In this document: positions 1 to 7,994 of the stretch, piece after piece
Numbering within the stretch: position 1 is the first letter of the stretch
Layout of the letters: every line of letters starts with the position of its first letter
NCBI GenBank assembly: GCA_900542945.1
Contig: UQPI01000004.1
Coordinates: 1 to 64,000, forward strand
Direction of reading: 5' to 3'
Length of the DNA stretch: 64,000 nucleotides
Source of the DNA: an uncultured Collinsella sp.
Lineage (GTDB): Bacteria; Actinomycetota; Coriobacteriia; Coriobacteriales; Coriobacteriaceae
Made by a program: the position numbers and the translations under genes
Notes under the pieces: generated by a model
Database searches by the model: none
What the model saw: only the letters and a program-made list of their open reading frames with translations
What the model was told of the DNA's origin: nothing

Positions 1-6
1 CATCAA

Positions 7-183
7 CGTGGCGTTCCCAGTGTGCGGCGGAGGGGGCGGGCCTGAGACATATTAAGGTTGTCGCGAGTTCCGCACGAACAGGAGAGCACTTAATGTGCTC
101 TCCGTCGTGAGCAGGACTGTAGAGCAGCAACCTTAATATGTCTCAGGCCCGCCCCCTCCGCCGCACACTGGGAACGTGCCACG
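7..183. repeat. Large foldback palindrome (MITE-like) upstream of rplC
   Basis: Positions 12-60 and 128-176 are perfect reverse complements (49 bp). With a 2-nt bulge the arms extend to 7-11 and 179-183. The loop holds a second perfect hairpin, 81-89 against 95-103, with CACGA/TCGTG extending it. The whole segment folds into one long stem. I see no coding sequence. It lies where rpsJ normally precedes rplC. A miniature inverted-repeat element fits the shape, but no target-site duplication is obvious. Confidence 0.75.
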
Positions 184-226
184 CACTTTACCTGCGTAAA
201 CAATGTGAGTGAAATATGAATCTCGA

Positions 227-251
227 TGGATACGCCCGCAGCCGTGTATAC
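227..251 (+). promoter_or_regulatory. Conserved element upstream of rplC, promoter or leader start
   Basis: This 25-bp block matches 22 of 25 positions of 2092-2116 upstream of rplB. It ends in GTATAC, and a TATACT hexamer (247-252) could be a -10 box. No convincing -35 sits 16-18 bp upstream, so the block may instead lie at the start of the transcript. The repetition before two ribosomal-protein genes argues that it is functional. Confidence 0.45.
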
Positions 252-363
252 TAAACAGCTGTGTGAAACCAGGGGAGTATTCTGGCTGGACAAAATGCCT
301 GCTTAATAGGGTTGTCAGGTAGTCCGGGCGAAATACAAGGCTGGGGAGCACGTCGTGTAAGTA

Positions 364-415
364 GTGGTCCTCTAGGGGCGTACGCTCGGTGGTGTACGCA
401 TTGTCCCAAGACCAC
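364..415 (+). promoter_or_regulatory. Structured rplC leader hairpin
   Basis: Three nested helices are visible: 364-369 with 410-415 (GTGGTC/GACCAC), 375-377 with 405-407 (GGG/CCC) and 378-383 with 394-399 (GCGTAC/GTACGC). The structure ends about 20 nt before the rplC start. This is a typical place for autogenous control by a ribosomal protein. In E. coli the S10 leader is bound by L4, and whether that applies here is unknown. Confidence 0.45.
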
Positions 416-435
416 GCGAGAGTTGGGATCATATC

Positions 436-1056
436 TTGATCAGCATGATTCTCGGCCGCAAGATTGGCATGACCCAGGTTTGGGACGAGGACGACAACGT
501 CGTTCCCGTCACGGTCATCCAGGCTGGCCCCTGCGCTGTCTCGCAGGTTAAAACTCAGGCAACCGACGGCTATGACGCCGTCCAGATCGGTTTCGGCGAC
601 ATCAAGGCCAAGAACGTGAACAAGCCCATGGCTGGTCACTTCGCCAAGGCCGGCGTCGAGCCTGTCCGCTTCCTTCGTGAGGTCCGCGTCGAGAACGGCG
701 AGGAGCACAAGGTCGGCGAGGTCGTCACCGTCGCTGATTTCGCTGATGTCGAGAAGGTCGACGTCATCGGTACCTCCAAGGGTAAGGGCTTCCAGGGTCG
801 CATCAAGCGCTGGGGTCAGCGCCGCGGTCCTATGACGCATGGTTCTCACTTCCAGCGTCACCCCGGTTCTATCGGTCAGTGCGCCTATCCTGCGCGCGTC
901 CTCAAGGGCGTCAAGATGGCCGGTCACATGGGTAACGAGCGCGTTACCGTCAAGAACCTTTCCGTTGTCCGCATCGATGCCGAGCAGAACCTCATCTTGG
1001 TCAAGGGCGCTGTCCCGGGTGCCAAGAATGGTCTCGTCGCCATCCGTATGGCCTAA
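436..1056 (+). CDS. rplC: 50S ribosomal protein L3
   Basis: L3 binds 23S rRNA early in large-subunit assembly near the peptidyl-transferase centre. The 206-residue product has the family N-terminus ([11 protein letters not shown]) and the central glycine-rich [12 protein letters not shown] loop. I chose TTG at 436 because GGGA at 425-428 is 7 nt upstream; the ATG at 445 has no well-placed ribosome site. It is the first gene of the operon here, which is unusual because rpsJ normally precedes it. rplD follows after 46 nt. Confidence 0.95.
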   Translation: MISMILGRKIGMTQVWDEDDNVVPVTVIQAGPCAVSQVKTQATDGYDAVQIGFGDIKAKNVNKPMAGHFAKAGVEPVRFLREVRVENGEEHKVGEVVTVADFADVEKVDVIGTSKGKGFQGRIKRWGQRRGPMTHGSHFQRHPGSIGQCAYPARVLKGVKMAGHMGNERVTVKNLSVVRIDAEQNLILVKGAVPGAKNGLVAIRMA

Positions 1057-1102
1057 GGGCCCAGCCCATTTAGCCCAGCGTCATACCAAGGAGAACACTT
1101 AA

Positions 1103-1729
1103 ATGGCAAAGTTTGAAGTAAAGAACAGCGAGGGCAAGAAGGTCGCCGAGGCCGAGCTCGCCGCTGAGGTGTACGGCATCGAGCCGAACATCCACGTTAT
1201 GCACCACATCGTCAAGTGCCAGATGGCCTCTTGGCGTCAGGGCACCCAGTCCGCTAAGGGCCGCTCTGAGGTTTCCGGTGGCGGCAAGAAGCCTTGGCGT
1301 CAGAAGGGCACCGGCCGTGCCCGCCAGGGTTCCATCCGTGCTGCCCAGTGGCGTCACGGTGGCGTTGTCTTCGCCCCCAAGCCCCGTTCCTACGCTAAGC
1401 GTATGAACAACAAGGAGGTCAAGCTGGCTATGCGCTCCGCGCTGTCCGCCAAGCTGGCCGATGGCGAGCTCGTGCTCGTCGACGACTACGGCTTCGAGAA
1501 GCCTTCCACCAAGGCTGCCGTCGCCATGCTCAAGGCTCTCGGCCTTGAGGGCAAGCGTCTGACCATCATCGTTCGCGATGAGGACGTCAACGCCTACCTG
1601 TCGTTCCGCAACATTCCCAAGACGTTCATCATCACTGCCGACGAGGCCAACACCTACGATCTCGTCAACAACAACGCTGTGCTGATGCCCGCTGACATCG
1701 CCGCTCACTTCGGGGAGGTGCTTGCATAA
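1103..1729 (+). CDS. rplD: 50S ribosomal protein L4
   Basis: L4 lines the peptide exit tunnel, and in gammaproteobacteria it also represses its own operon. The 208-residue product has the basic loop characteristic of L4 (around residues 50-80, KPWRQKGTGRARQGSIRAAQWRHGG), which reaches the tunnel. AAGGAG precedes the ATG by about 10 nt. The stop codon abuts the rplW start directly, which implies translational coupling. Confidence 0.96.
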   Translation: MAKFEVKNSEGKKVAEAELAAEVYGIEPNIHVMHHIVKCQMASWRQGTQSAKGRSEVSGGGKKPWRQKGTGRARQGSIRAAQWRHGGVVFAPKPRSYAKRMNNKEVKLAMRSALSAKLADGELVLVDDYGFEKPSTKAAVAMLKALGLEGKRLTIIVRDEDVNAYLSFRNIPKTFIITADEANTYDLVNNNAVLMPADIAAHFGEVLA

Positions 1730-2017
1730 ATGACCGCCCACGAGATCATCATCCGTCCGATCGTGTCCGAGCGTTCCTTCTCCGGCATGGAGCTGAACAA
1801 GTACACGTTCGAGGTCGCCAAGGATGCTAACAAGTATCAGATCAAGGACGCTGTCGAGGAGATCTTCGGCGTCAAGGTCGTTCGCGTGAACACCCTGACG
1901 GTCAAGCCCAAGACCAAGCGCGTGCGCTATGTCGCCGGCAAGACCCGTTCTTGGAAGAAGGCCATCGTCACGCTGGCCGAGGGCGACACCATCGAGGTCT
2001 TTGGCAACCAGGCCTAA
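1730..2017 (+). CDS. rplW: 50S ribosomal protein L23
   Basis: L23 sits at the tunnel exit and docks trigger factor and the signal recognition particle. The 95-residue product has the usual length and the N-terminal motif IIIRPIVSERS. Its ATG follows the rplD stop without a gap, and GGGGAGG lies inside the end of rplD. A strong hairpin follows 18 nt after its stop, so this may close the first transcription subunit. Confidence 0.95.
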   Translation: MTAHEIIIRPIVSERSFSGMELNKYTFEVAKDANKYQIKDAVEEIFGVKVVRVNTLTVKPKTKRVRYVAGKTRSWKKAIVTLAEGDTIEVFGNQA

Positions 2018-2035
2018 GACTCGCTGCTGTTGAGT

Positions 2036-2078
2036 GAGCTCATGCCTCCCAAATAGGGGAGGCGGGAGCTCAAGGTTT
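2036..2078 (+). terminator. Hairpin between rplW and rplB, possible attenuator
   Basis: GAGCTC (2036-2041) and GCCTCCC (2044-2050) pair with GGGAGGC (2057-2063) and GAGCTC (2066-2071). AAGGTTTTGG follows. The short, interrupted T-run suggests partial termination or RNA processing rather than a full stop. It lies just before the promoter-like block upstream of rplB. Confidence 0.5.
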
Positions 2079-2084
2079 TGGGCG

Positions 2085-2116
2085 TATAAAATGGACACGC
2101 CCGGAACCGTGTATAC
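2085..2116 (+). promoter_or_regulatory. Promoter-like region and conserved block upstream of rplB
   Basis: TATAAA at 2085-2090 is a good -10 candidate without a clear -35. The block at 2092-2116 repeats the element at 227-251 (22 of 25 identical). A similar GTATAAA precedes rplN at 5485-5491. Together with the upstream hairpin this suggests that rplB can start a separate transcript. Confidence 0.45.
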
Positions 2117-2196
2117 GTCCGGTGTCATCGCACCCGAGGCAGAACCTCGAATCCCTGTCTGCGATGGCTAACGGATTCCTATTGAAAGGGATTGTA

Positions 2197-3027
2197 ATGG
2201 CTGTAAAGCACCTTAAGCCGACCTCCGCTGGTAGGCGTTGGCAGACGATCTCCGATTTCTCCGAGATCACCTGCACCAAGCCCGAGAAGTCTCTTCTCGA
2301 GCCCCTGCCCAAGAAGGCCGGTCGTAACAACAACGGCCGCATCACCACCCGCCACCAGGGCGGCGGCGTGAAGCGTCGTTACCGCGTGATCGACTTCAAG
2401 CGCAACAAGGACGGCGTGCCCGCCAAGGTTGCCACGATCGAGTACGATCCGAACCGTTCCGCTCGCATCGCTCTGCTGCACTACGCTGACGGTGAGAAGC
2501 GCTACATCCTGGCCCCCAAGGGCCTCGAGGTCGGTCAGACCATCATGTCCGGTTCTGACGCCGACATCAAGCCGGGCAACGCTCTGCCCCTCGCCGACAT
2601 CCCCGTCGGTACGCTCATCCACGCCGTCGAGTTCCAGCCGGGTAAGGGCGCTGCTATCGCTCGTTCCGCCGGTAACTCCTGCCAGCTGATGGGTAAGGAG
2701 GGCAAGTACGCTATCGTCCGTATGCCTTCCTCCGAGATGCGCCGCATCCTCGTTACCTGCCGCGCCACCGTCGGTGAGGTCGGCAACGCCGATCACGCCA
2801 ACATCGTCATCGGCAAGGCCGGCCGTAAGCGTCACATGAACGTGCGCCCGACCGTCCGCGGTACCGTCATGAACCCTGTCGACCACCCGCACGGCGGTGG
2901 CGAGGGCAAGAACCACACCTCTGGTCGTCCCTCTGTTACCCCCTGGGGTAAGCCGACGAAGGGCCTTCGTACGCGCAAGAAGAAGAAGGTCTCGAACCAG
3001 CACATCATTCGTCGCCGTAAGAAGTAA
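2197..3027 (+). CDS. rplB: 50S ribosomal protein L2
   Basis: L2 is a 23S rRNA-binding protein needed for subunit joining and peptidyl transfer. The product is 276 residues, the standard length, when started at ATG 2197 behind GAAAGGG. An earlier in-frame start would add residues foreign to the family. The C-terminal motif [12 protein letters not shown], which includes the conserved functional histidine, is intact. rpsS follows after 32 nt. Confidence 0.97.
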   Translation: MAVKHLKPTSAGRRWQTISDFSEITCTKPEKSLLEPLPKKAGRNNNGRITTRHQGGGVKRRYRVIDFKRNKDGVPAKVATIEYDPNRSARIALLHYADGEKRYILAPKGLEVGQTIMSGSDADIKPGNALPLADIPVGTLIHAVEFQPGKGAAIARSAGNSCQLMGKEGKYAIVRMPSSEMRRILVTCRATVGEVGNADHANIVIGKAGRKRHMNVRPTVRGTVMNPVDHPHGGGEGKNHTSGRPSVTPWGKPTKGLRTRKKKKVSNQHIIRRRKK

Positions 3028-3059
3028 TTTCGGATACCGAGTTTTAGGAGAAAGCACTT

Positions 3060-3320
3060 ATGAGCAGAAGTCTCAAAAAGGGCCCGTTCGTGGAGACTCG
3101 CCTTCTCTCGCGTATCACCGCGATGAACGAGGCTGGCAAGAAGGACGTCGTGAAGACCTGGTCCCGCGCGTCCACCATCTTCCCCGAGATGGTTGGTCAC
3201 ACCATCGCCGTCCACGACGGCCGCAAGCATGTGCCCGTGTATGTTACCGAGTCCATGGTTGGTCACAAGCTCGGCGAGTTCGCGCCGACTCGTACGTTCC
3301 GTGGCCACAAGGCCAAATAG
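3060..3320 (+). CDS. rpsS: 30S ribosomal protein S19
   Basis: S19 is a small-subunit head protein that contacts the A-site finger together with S13. The 86-residue product begins [11 protein letters not shown], the family signature, and ends in the conserved [12 protein letters not shown] segment. AGGAG precedes the start. rplV begins 14 nt after its stop. Confidence 0.96.
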   Translation: MSRSLKKGPFVETRLLSRITAMNEAGKKDVVKTWSRASTIFPEMVGHTIAVHDGRKHVPVYVTESMVGHKLGEFAPTRTFRGHKAK

Positions 3321-3334
3321 GGGGTTAACCGTAA

Positions 3335-3706
3335 ATGGCAACTAAGTCTATTGAAACTGAGGCCACCGAGGTTCGCGCCGTCGCTAAGTACGTGCGTGTT
3401 TCCCCCAGCAAGGCCCGCCTGGTGGTCGATCTGATCCGCCGCAAGCCTGTCGCTCAGGCCTTCGACATCCTCCACTTCTGCGACCGCGCCGTCGCCGTGG
3501 ATGTCGAGAAGGTTCTCCGTTCCGCCGTTGCGAACGCCGAGAACAACAACGGTCTGCGTGCCGACAACCTGGTTGTCGCCGCTGCCTATGTTGACGAGGG
3601 TCCGACGCTTAAGCGCATCCGTCCCCGCGCCAAGGGTTCCGCTTCTCGCATTCTGAAGCGTACTTCCCACATCACCGTCGTCGTTGCTCCTCGAAAGGAG
3701 GCGTAA
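3335..3706 (+). CDS. rplV: 50S ribosomal protein L22
   Basis: L22 forms part of the exit-tunnel constriction and is a site of macrolide-resistance mutations in other bacteria. The 123-residue product has the core ([18 protein letters not shown]) and the C-terminal beta-hairpin ([11 protein letters not shown]). It carries a short acidic N-terminal lead of about 15 residues. The ribosome site for rpsC lies inside the end of this gene. Confidence 0.96.
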   Translation: MATKSIETEATEVRAVAKYVRVSPSKARLVVDLIRRKPVAQAFDILHFCDRAVAVDVEKVLRSAVANAENNNGLRADNLVVAAAYVDEGPTLKRIRPRAKGSASRILKRTSHITVVVAPRKEA

Positions 3707-3712
3707 AGCTGT

Positions 3713-4423
3713 ATGGGTCAGAAAGTCTACCCCACCGGCTTCCGTCTTGGCATCACCGAGAACTGGCGCTCCCGCTGGTTCGCAGAGAAGGATTACGCTA
3801 AGACCCTCGGTAACGATCTCGAGATCCGCAAGTACCTCGAGAAGCGTCTTTCCCGCGCAGCTGTCTCCCGCGTCGAGATCGAGCGCGCTGGCGACAAGGT
3901 GAAGGTCATCATCCTCACCGCTCGCCCCGGCGTTGTCATCGGTAAGAAGGGTGCCGAGATCGATACCCTCCGCACCGAGCTCGAGAAGGTCGCTGGCGTC
4001 TCCAAGGGCCAGCTCTCCGTCGACGTTGTCGAGATCAAGCGCCCCGAGCTCGACGCCAACCTCGTTGCTCAGTCTATCGCCGAGCAGCTCGAGGGCCGCG
4101 TTGCCTTCCGTCGCGCTATGCGCAAGGCTGTCCAGTCTGCCCGCAAGGCCGGCGCTAAGGGCATCCGTATCCAGTGCTCCGGTCGTCTCGGTGGTGCCGA
4201 GATGGGCCGTCGTGAGTGGTACCGCGAGGGTCGCGTGCCTCTGCACACCCTCCGTGCCAAGATCGACTACGGCACGGCCGTCGCCAGCACCACCATGGGC
4301 GCTTGCGGCGTGAAGGTCTGGATCTACCTGGGCGAGAAGCTCCCGGGCCAGCCTGTTCCCAACCCTGCACTCGAGGGCTCTTCCCGTCCTCGTCGTCGTA
4401 ACTCCGAGAGGAGGGGTCAGTAG
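3713..4423 (+). CDS. rpsC: 30S ribosomal protein S3
   Basis: S3 sits at the mRNA entry channel and contributes to helicase activity. The 236-residue protein has the KH-domain signature [10 protein letters not shown] in its N-terminal half and a C-terminal domain with RLGGAEMGR and [13 protein letters not shown]. It starts 6 nt after rplV. Its stop codon shares one base with the rplP GTG start, which indicates tight coupling. Confidence 0.97.
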   Translation: MGQKVYPTGFRLGITENWRSRWFAEKDYAKTLGNDLEIRKYLEKRLSRAAVSRVEIERAGDKVKVIILTARPGVVIGKKGAEIDTLRTELEKVAGVSKGQLSVDVVEIKRPELDANLVAQSIAEQLEGRVAFRRAMRKAVQSARKAGAKGIRIQCSGRLGGAEMGRREWYREGRVPLHTLRAKIDYGTAVASTTMGACGVKVWIYLGEKLPGQPVPNPALEGSSRPRRRNSERRGQ

Positions 4424-4926
4424 TGCTTGCCCCTAAGCGTATTCTTCACCGCAAGGTGCAGCGTGGCTCCATGAAGGGCCAGGCCAAGGGTAATACCGAG
4501 CTGCATTTCGGCGAGTTTGGTATCCAGGCTCTCGAGGCCCATTGGATCACCAACCGTCAGATCGAGGCCGCTCGTATTGCCATGACCCGCTACATGAAGC
4601 GTGGCGGTCGTGTCTACATCACGATCTTCCCCGATAAGCCCATCACCAAGAAGCCTGCCGAGACTCGCATGGGTTCTGGTAAGGGTAACCCCGAGGAGTG
4701 GGTGGCCGTCGTCAAGCCCGGCCGCATCATGTTCGAGGTCAAGGGCGTGCCCGAGGAGGTCGCTCGCGAGGCTCTGCGTCTTGCACAGCACAAGCTTCCC
4801 ATCAAGACCAAGATTGTTGCTGCTAAGAACGCTGAGCAGCGCATCGAGAAGGAGATGGCTGAGGAGGCCGCTCTCGAGGCCAAGTGGGCTGCTGAGGACG
4901 CCGCCGCCGCCAAGGAGGAGAACTAA
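4423..4926 (+). CDS. rplP: 50S ribosomal protein L16 with acidic/Ala-rich tail
   Basis: L16 organises the A-site region of 23S rRNA. The GTG-started 167-residue product has the family core ([33 protein letters not shown]). It runs about 28 residues beyond the usual length of roughly 137-140, ending in an alanine/glutamate-rich, probably helical tail. Its stop overlaps the rpmC ATG by one base. The tail is a lineage feature of unknown function, and the core assignment is certain. Confidence 0.96.
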   Translation: MLAPKRILHRKVQRGSMKGQAKGNTELHFGEFGIQALEAHWITNRQIEAARIAMTRYMKRGGRVYITIFPDKPITKKPAETRMGSGKGNPEEWVAVVKPGRIMFEVKGVPEEVAREALRLAQHKLPIKTKIVAAKNAEQRIEKEMAEEAALEAKWAAEDAAAAKEEN

Positions 4927-5141
4927 TGAAGCCCGCAGAGATTCGTGAGCTCTCGGACGCTCAGCTCGTTGAGAAGCTGAAGGAAATGCGCGCCGAGCTC
5001 TTTAACCTTCGTTTCCAGATGGCCACCAGCCAGCTGGACAACACCGCTCGCGTCAACACCGTGAAGAAGGACATCGCTCGCGTCCTCACGGAGCAGCGCG
5101 CCCGCGAGATCGCAGCGGAGAAGTCCGCTGTCGCCGAGTAG
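4926..5141 (+). CDS. rpmC: 50S ribosomal protein L29
   Basis: L29 is a small helical-hairpin protein next to L23 at the tunnel exit. The 71-residue product shows the family pattern (LVEKLKEMRAELFNLRFQMA, then KDIARVLTEQRARE). It is translationally coupled to rplP by a one-base TAATG overlap. rpsQ follows after 16 nt. Confidence 0.94.
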   Translation: MKPAEIRELSDAQLVEKLKEMRAELFNLRFQMATSQLDNTARVNTVKKDIARVLTEQRAREIAAEKSAVAE

Positions 5142-5157
5142 GACCTAAGGAGAGAAC

Positions 5158-5418
5158 ATGACTGATTCGCGTAACTCGCGTAAGGTCCGTACGGGTGTCG
5201 TTACCTCCGTCTCCGGTGCCAAGACCATTGTTGTCACCATCACCGAGCGCAAGCGTCACCCCAAGTACGGCAAGATGATGACCAGCTCCAAGAAGCTGCA
5301 CGCTCACGACGAGGAGTGCACGGCTGGCGTGGGCGATACCGTCCGCGTTATGGAGACCCGTCCTATGTCCAAGATGAAGCGTTGGCGCCTCATCGAGGTC
5401 GTCGAGCGCGCTAAATAA
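5158..5418 (+). CDS. rpsQ: 30S ribosomal protein S17
   Basis: S17 is an OB-fold primary 16S rRNA-binding protein. The 86-residue product has the motifs TGVVTSVSGAKTIVV, KRHPKYGKMM and the C-terminal RPMSKMKRWRL. TAAGGAG lies 7 nt upstream. A 118-nt gap with promoter-like sequence separates it from rplN. Confidence 0.95.
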   Translation: MTDSRNSRKVRTGVVTSVSGAKTIVVTITERKRHPKYGKMMTSSKKLHAHDEECTAGVGDTVRVMETRPMSKMKRWRLIEVVERAK

Positions 5419-5485
5419 GCAGTCGCTCTTACGACTTGTACGTTTCCGAAGATGTGCGTATGTCTGGCTTGCATACCACGGGCCG

Positions 5486-5491
5486 TATAAA
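5486..5491 (+). promoter_or_regulatory. Candidate -10 box upstream of rplN
   Basis: TATAAA lies in the 118-nt gap between rpsQ and rplN, about 45 nt before the rplN start, in a context (GGCCGTATAAAGG) resembling the rplB upstream region (GGGCGTATAAAATGG). No good -35 is visible. An internal operon promoter here is plausible but not proven. Confidence 0.35.
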
Positions 5492-5536
5492 GGCTGCGCA
5501 CCTCTCTTCGGTTCTTAGTTCGGAGGAACATCTACC

Positions 5537-5905
5537 ATGATTCAGATGCAAACCATGCTGAACGTCGCCGACAACTCCGGCGCTCGCAAGATTCGCTGCA
5601 TCAAGGTGCTTGGCGGTTCCAAGCGTCGTTATGCAGGCATCGGCGATGTGTTCATCGGTGCTGTCCAGGAGGCTACCCCTGGCGCCAACGTCAAGAAGAA
5701 GGACGTTGTCCGTTGCGTCGTCGTTCGCACCGTTAAGGAGATCCGCCGCAAGGATGGCTCCTACATTCGCTTTGATGAGAACGCCTGCGTTGTCATCAAC
5801 AACGATGGTTCGCCCGTCGGCACCCGTATCTTCGGGCCCGTCGCTCGCGAGCTTCGTGACAAGAAGTACATGAAGATCGTCTCGCTCGCTCCCGAGACCC
5901 TGTAG
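5537..5905 (+). CDS. rplN: 50S ribosomal protein L14
   Basis: L14 forms an inter-subunit bridge and binds 23S rRNA. The product is exactly 122 residues, the family norm. It starts [17 protein letters not shown], with the conserved [13 protein letters not shown] segment near the C-terminus. GGAGGAA precedes the ATG. rplX starts 13 nt later. Confidence 0.97.
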   Translation: MIQMQTMLNVADNSGARKIRCIKVLGGSKRRYAGIGDVFIGAVQEATPGANVKKKDVVRCVVVRTVKEIRRKDGSYIRFDENACVVINNDGSPVGTRIFGPVARELRDKKYMKIVSLAPETL

Positions 5906-5918
5906 TTAGGGGAGATAT

Positions 5919-6224
5919 ATGTATATCAAGAAGGGCGATAAGGTCCAGGTTCTCTCTGGTAAGGATCGCGGCAAGCAGGGCGTTGTCCTGCGTGCTCTCC
6001 CCGCCGAGAACAAGGTCGTTGTCGAGGGCGTTTCGGTCGTCAAGAAGGCCGTCAAGCCCAACGCTGCCAACCAGCAGGGCGGCATCGTTTCGCAGGAGGC
6101 TCCCATCGACGCCTCCAACGTCAATCTCGTTTGCCCCGAGTGCGGTAAGGTTACCCGCGTCGGTCACGAGAAGGACGGCAAGAACAAGCTGCGCGTCTGC
6201 AAGAAGTGCGGCCACAAGTTCTAA
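5919..6224 (+). CDS. rplX: 50S ribosomal protein L24, zinc-ribbon type
   Basis: L24 initiates large-subunit assembly. The 101-residue product has the KOW motif ([18 protein letters not shown]) and a C-terminal four-cysteine ribbon (CPECGK, then CKKCGH). In nearly all bacteria rplE follows directly. Here transcription stops at a strong terminator and rplE is found 43 kb away at 49460. Confidence 0.97.
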   Translation: MYIKKGDKVQVLSGKDRGKQGVVLRALPAENKVVVEGVSVVKKAVKPNAANQQGGIVSQEAPIDASNVNLVCPECGKVTRVGHEKDGKNKLRVCKKCGHKF

Positions 6225-6251
6225 GCTGCCCGCAACAGTTAAGTTGCTAGC

Positions 6252-6285
6252 AAAGGCCCGGATGCCACGGCACCCGGGCCTTTTT
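6252..6285 (+). terminator. Intrinsic terminator after rplX
   Basis: A perfect 10-bp stem (AAAGGCCCGG at 6252-6261 with CCGGGCCTTT at 6274-6283) runs into five Ts. It closes the first ribosomal block at the breakpoint of the split operon. Confidence 0.9.
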
Positions 6286-6992
6286 CTATCCCCACTCGAT
6301 GGCTTCGGTTCTGCCGTCCCGTCATTCCGGTTGCATCCAGTTTTCGGTGCCGTCTCGAATCGAGTGCCGCCAGGTGACACGCTGTCGCGTTTCGTCGGCT
6401 TCGGGGACAAAAGTCGGGACAACTCCAAAAACTATTTTCGAACTCAGGGCTTTGAGTTTTTGTTTTTGTCCCAAAGGGCGCGGCGGGATGCCTTTGGAGG
6501 CTCGATAGCGCCGAAAACGCCCGTTTTGAAACTTAAATGCCTTTTCGCGTGCAAGCCGCCAGCTGCAATAGGAAGTGAATCAACGCAGGTGGCTTTCAAG
6601 CAGTTTGCAAAACTGCAGGTCGCAGGTCTTCATTGCCAGTAGGAGAAATGAGTAGTCTCAGGTGGCTTGCCCATGAGTTGACGAACGGGATTTGAGATTA
6701 CGCTGACGTCCGGAAACGCTTCGAGCACGGCGTTACGTTTTTGGGGTTTGGGCGTAGCCCCTGCACCCGCGAGCGCGGGCCTTAAGCCCGCCGAGAGGGT
6801 GACGCGTCGAAAACGAAGGGGAAAGAGAGAAGGGGCCGTCCCTATCATTCAGGTTGCGACCGAAGAAGACAAGGAGACCCCCTGAGCCTGAATGATGCCC
6901 CACAGACCGCGTCCGACCGAGCTCAAGCCGAGCTTTTCCTGACGTCCGCCTTCGCGGAGATGATGGCTGGATTGGCTATGGATTGGCAACAC
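6286..6992. repeat. Gene-poor junction with dispersed-repeat-like sequence
   Basis: No credible gene is present. A 72-residue minus-strand frame (6630-6848) reads like a short hypothetical protein I recall recurring in Collinsella annotations (SNPVRQLMGKPPETTHFSY). That recollection was not checked. Nothing else suggests translation, so I treat it as an intergenic repeat. A small CCCGC/GCGGG hairpin lies near 6770. Confidence 0.35.
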
Positions 6993-7465
6993 TTATTTGG
7001 ACGATTCCGGGAGGGACGGCCCCGCCTCCCTGAACTCGACCGGCGACATGTAGCCCAGCGTCGAGTGGATCCTGAAGTTGTTGTACCAGTGCACTTAATC
7101 CAAGAGCTTGGCTCGGAGCTCGCGCGTCCCTCCTCGGTCCTTCGGAGTGGCCGACGATCTCCCCGTTGCAGAGGTCGACGAGCAGGCAGACGTAGTTCCA
7201 CGACGTCCCGACGCGCACGCAGGCCAAGTCGCTGCATATATGGGTGCACGGCGCCCTGCCGCCGAAGCCGCGCGCGACGACGTTCGACACGTCGGCCTCG
7301 TTGACCGCCCCGGGGTGCACCTTGAACCTCTTCCTGCCGTATGCGCCGGCCAGGCCGTTCTCCCTCATGATGCGGCAGACGCGGCGCCGGCTGACGGTAA
7401 CGCCCGACCTCCCGGGCGACGCCTTGATCTTGCGCGATCCGTTCCGGCCCTTGCTGGCGGCGTGC
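6993..7465 (-). pseudogene. IS3-family transposase OrfB remnant
   Basis: The minus strand encodes recognisable IS3 OrfB pieces: SRRRVCRIMRENGLAGAYGR, then RTHICSDL-type and NYVCLLVDLCNGEIVGHS segments, then in another frame WYNNFRIHSTLGYMSPVEF ending at 6993. Between them about 80 codons of the catalytic core are missing. The frame shifts, and a TAA stop stands just before the VHWYNNF segment. The element cannot make transposase. It abuts a truncated mtnN on the other strand, so its insertion probably destroyed that gene. The right boundary is approximate. Confidence 0.85.
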
Positions 7466-7768
7466 GCCGCCGCGGCCGCCGTCGCCCCCGACATTAAGGT
7501 CCTCAAGGGCCGCGTCGTCTCCGGCGACCAGTTCGTCTCGCCCGCGGAACAGAAGGAGCGAATCCTCGCGACCTTCGGCGACCTGTGCTGCGAGATGGAG
7601 GGCTGCACCATCGCGCAGGCCGCCTATCTCAACGGCGTGCCCCTCGTCGTCGTGCGCGCCATCAGCGACAAGCCCTGCGCCGAGGGCCGGGTCGTCGACT
7701 ACAACACCTTCGAGAAGAAGGCCGCCTGCGACTGCGCCCGCATCGCCGCGCGCATGGTTAAGCTTTAG
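7466..7768 (+). pseudogene. mtnN: 5'-truncated MTA/SAH nucleosidase
   Basis: MtnN hydrolyses methylthioadenosine and S-adenosylhomocysteine. Only the C-terminal 100 or so residues remain: GRVVSGDQFVSPAEQKERI, the active-site region EMEG and VVVRAISDK, and VDYNTFEKKAA. The family EMEGAA reads EMEGCT here, and a small deletion is likely after ISDKPCA. The 5' half has been replaced by IS3 sequence, so the gene is dead unless an intact copy exists elsewhere. Confidence 0.85.
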
Positions 7769-7773
7769 GCCCT

Positions 7774-7816
7774 GCGCGCCGGGGCCCTTCTTTATGTTGG
7801 GACCCCGGCGCGCCGG
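7774..7816 (+). terminator. Hairpin after the mtnN remnant
   Basis: GCGCGCCGGGG (7774-7784) pairs perfectly with CCCCGGCGCGC (7803-7813), with a further CCC/GGG inside. The downstream T-run is short (TCCTTT), so termination may be weak. Confidence 0.55.
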
Positions 7817-7994
7817 GTCCTTTCCAAAGCGAAGTGTCGAGCCGAAGTGTTGAGCGTCGGCCCTGGATGTTCAATGGCCGTTGTTTTCTGCCCCTCAAGT
7901 GGTGGACTTTTCCTCGGAGCTGTTGATTCCCCCACGCGCCCCCTTCCGTTCTCTGTTCTCCCCTTATACTCCTTGTACGAGGAGGTAAGAAGTC

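Noticed and set aside
6960..7304. Plus-strand arginine-rich frames in the IS3 region.
   Set aside because: They are antisense to recognisable OrfB fragments on the minus strand.
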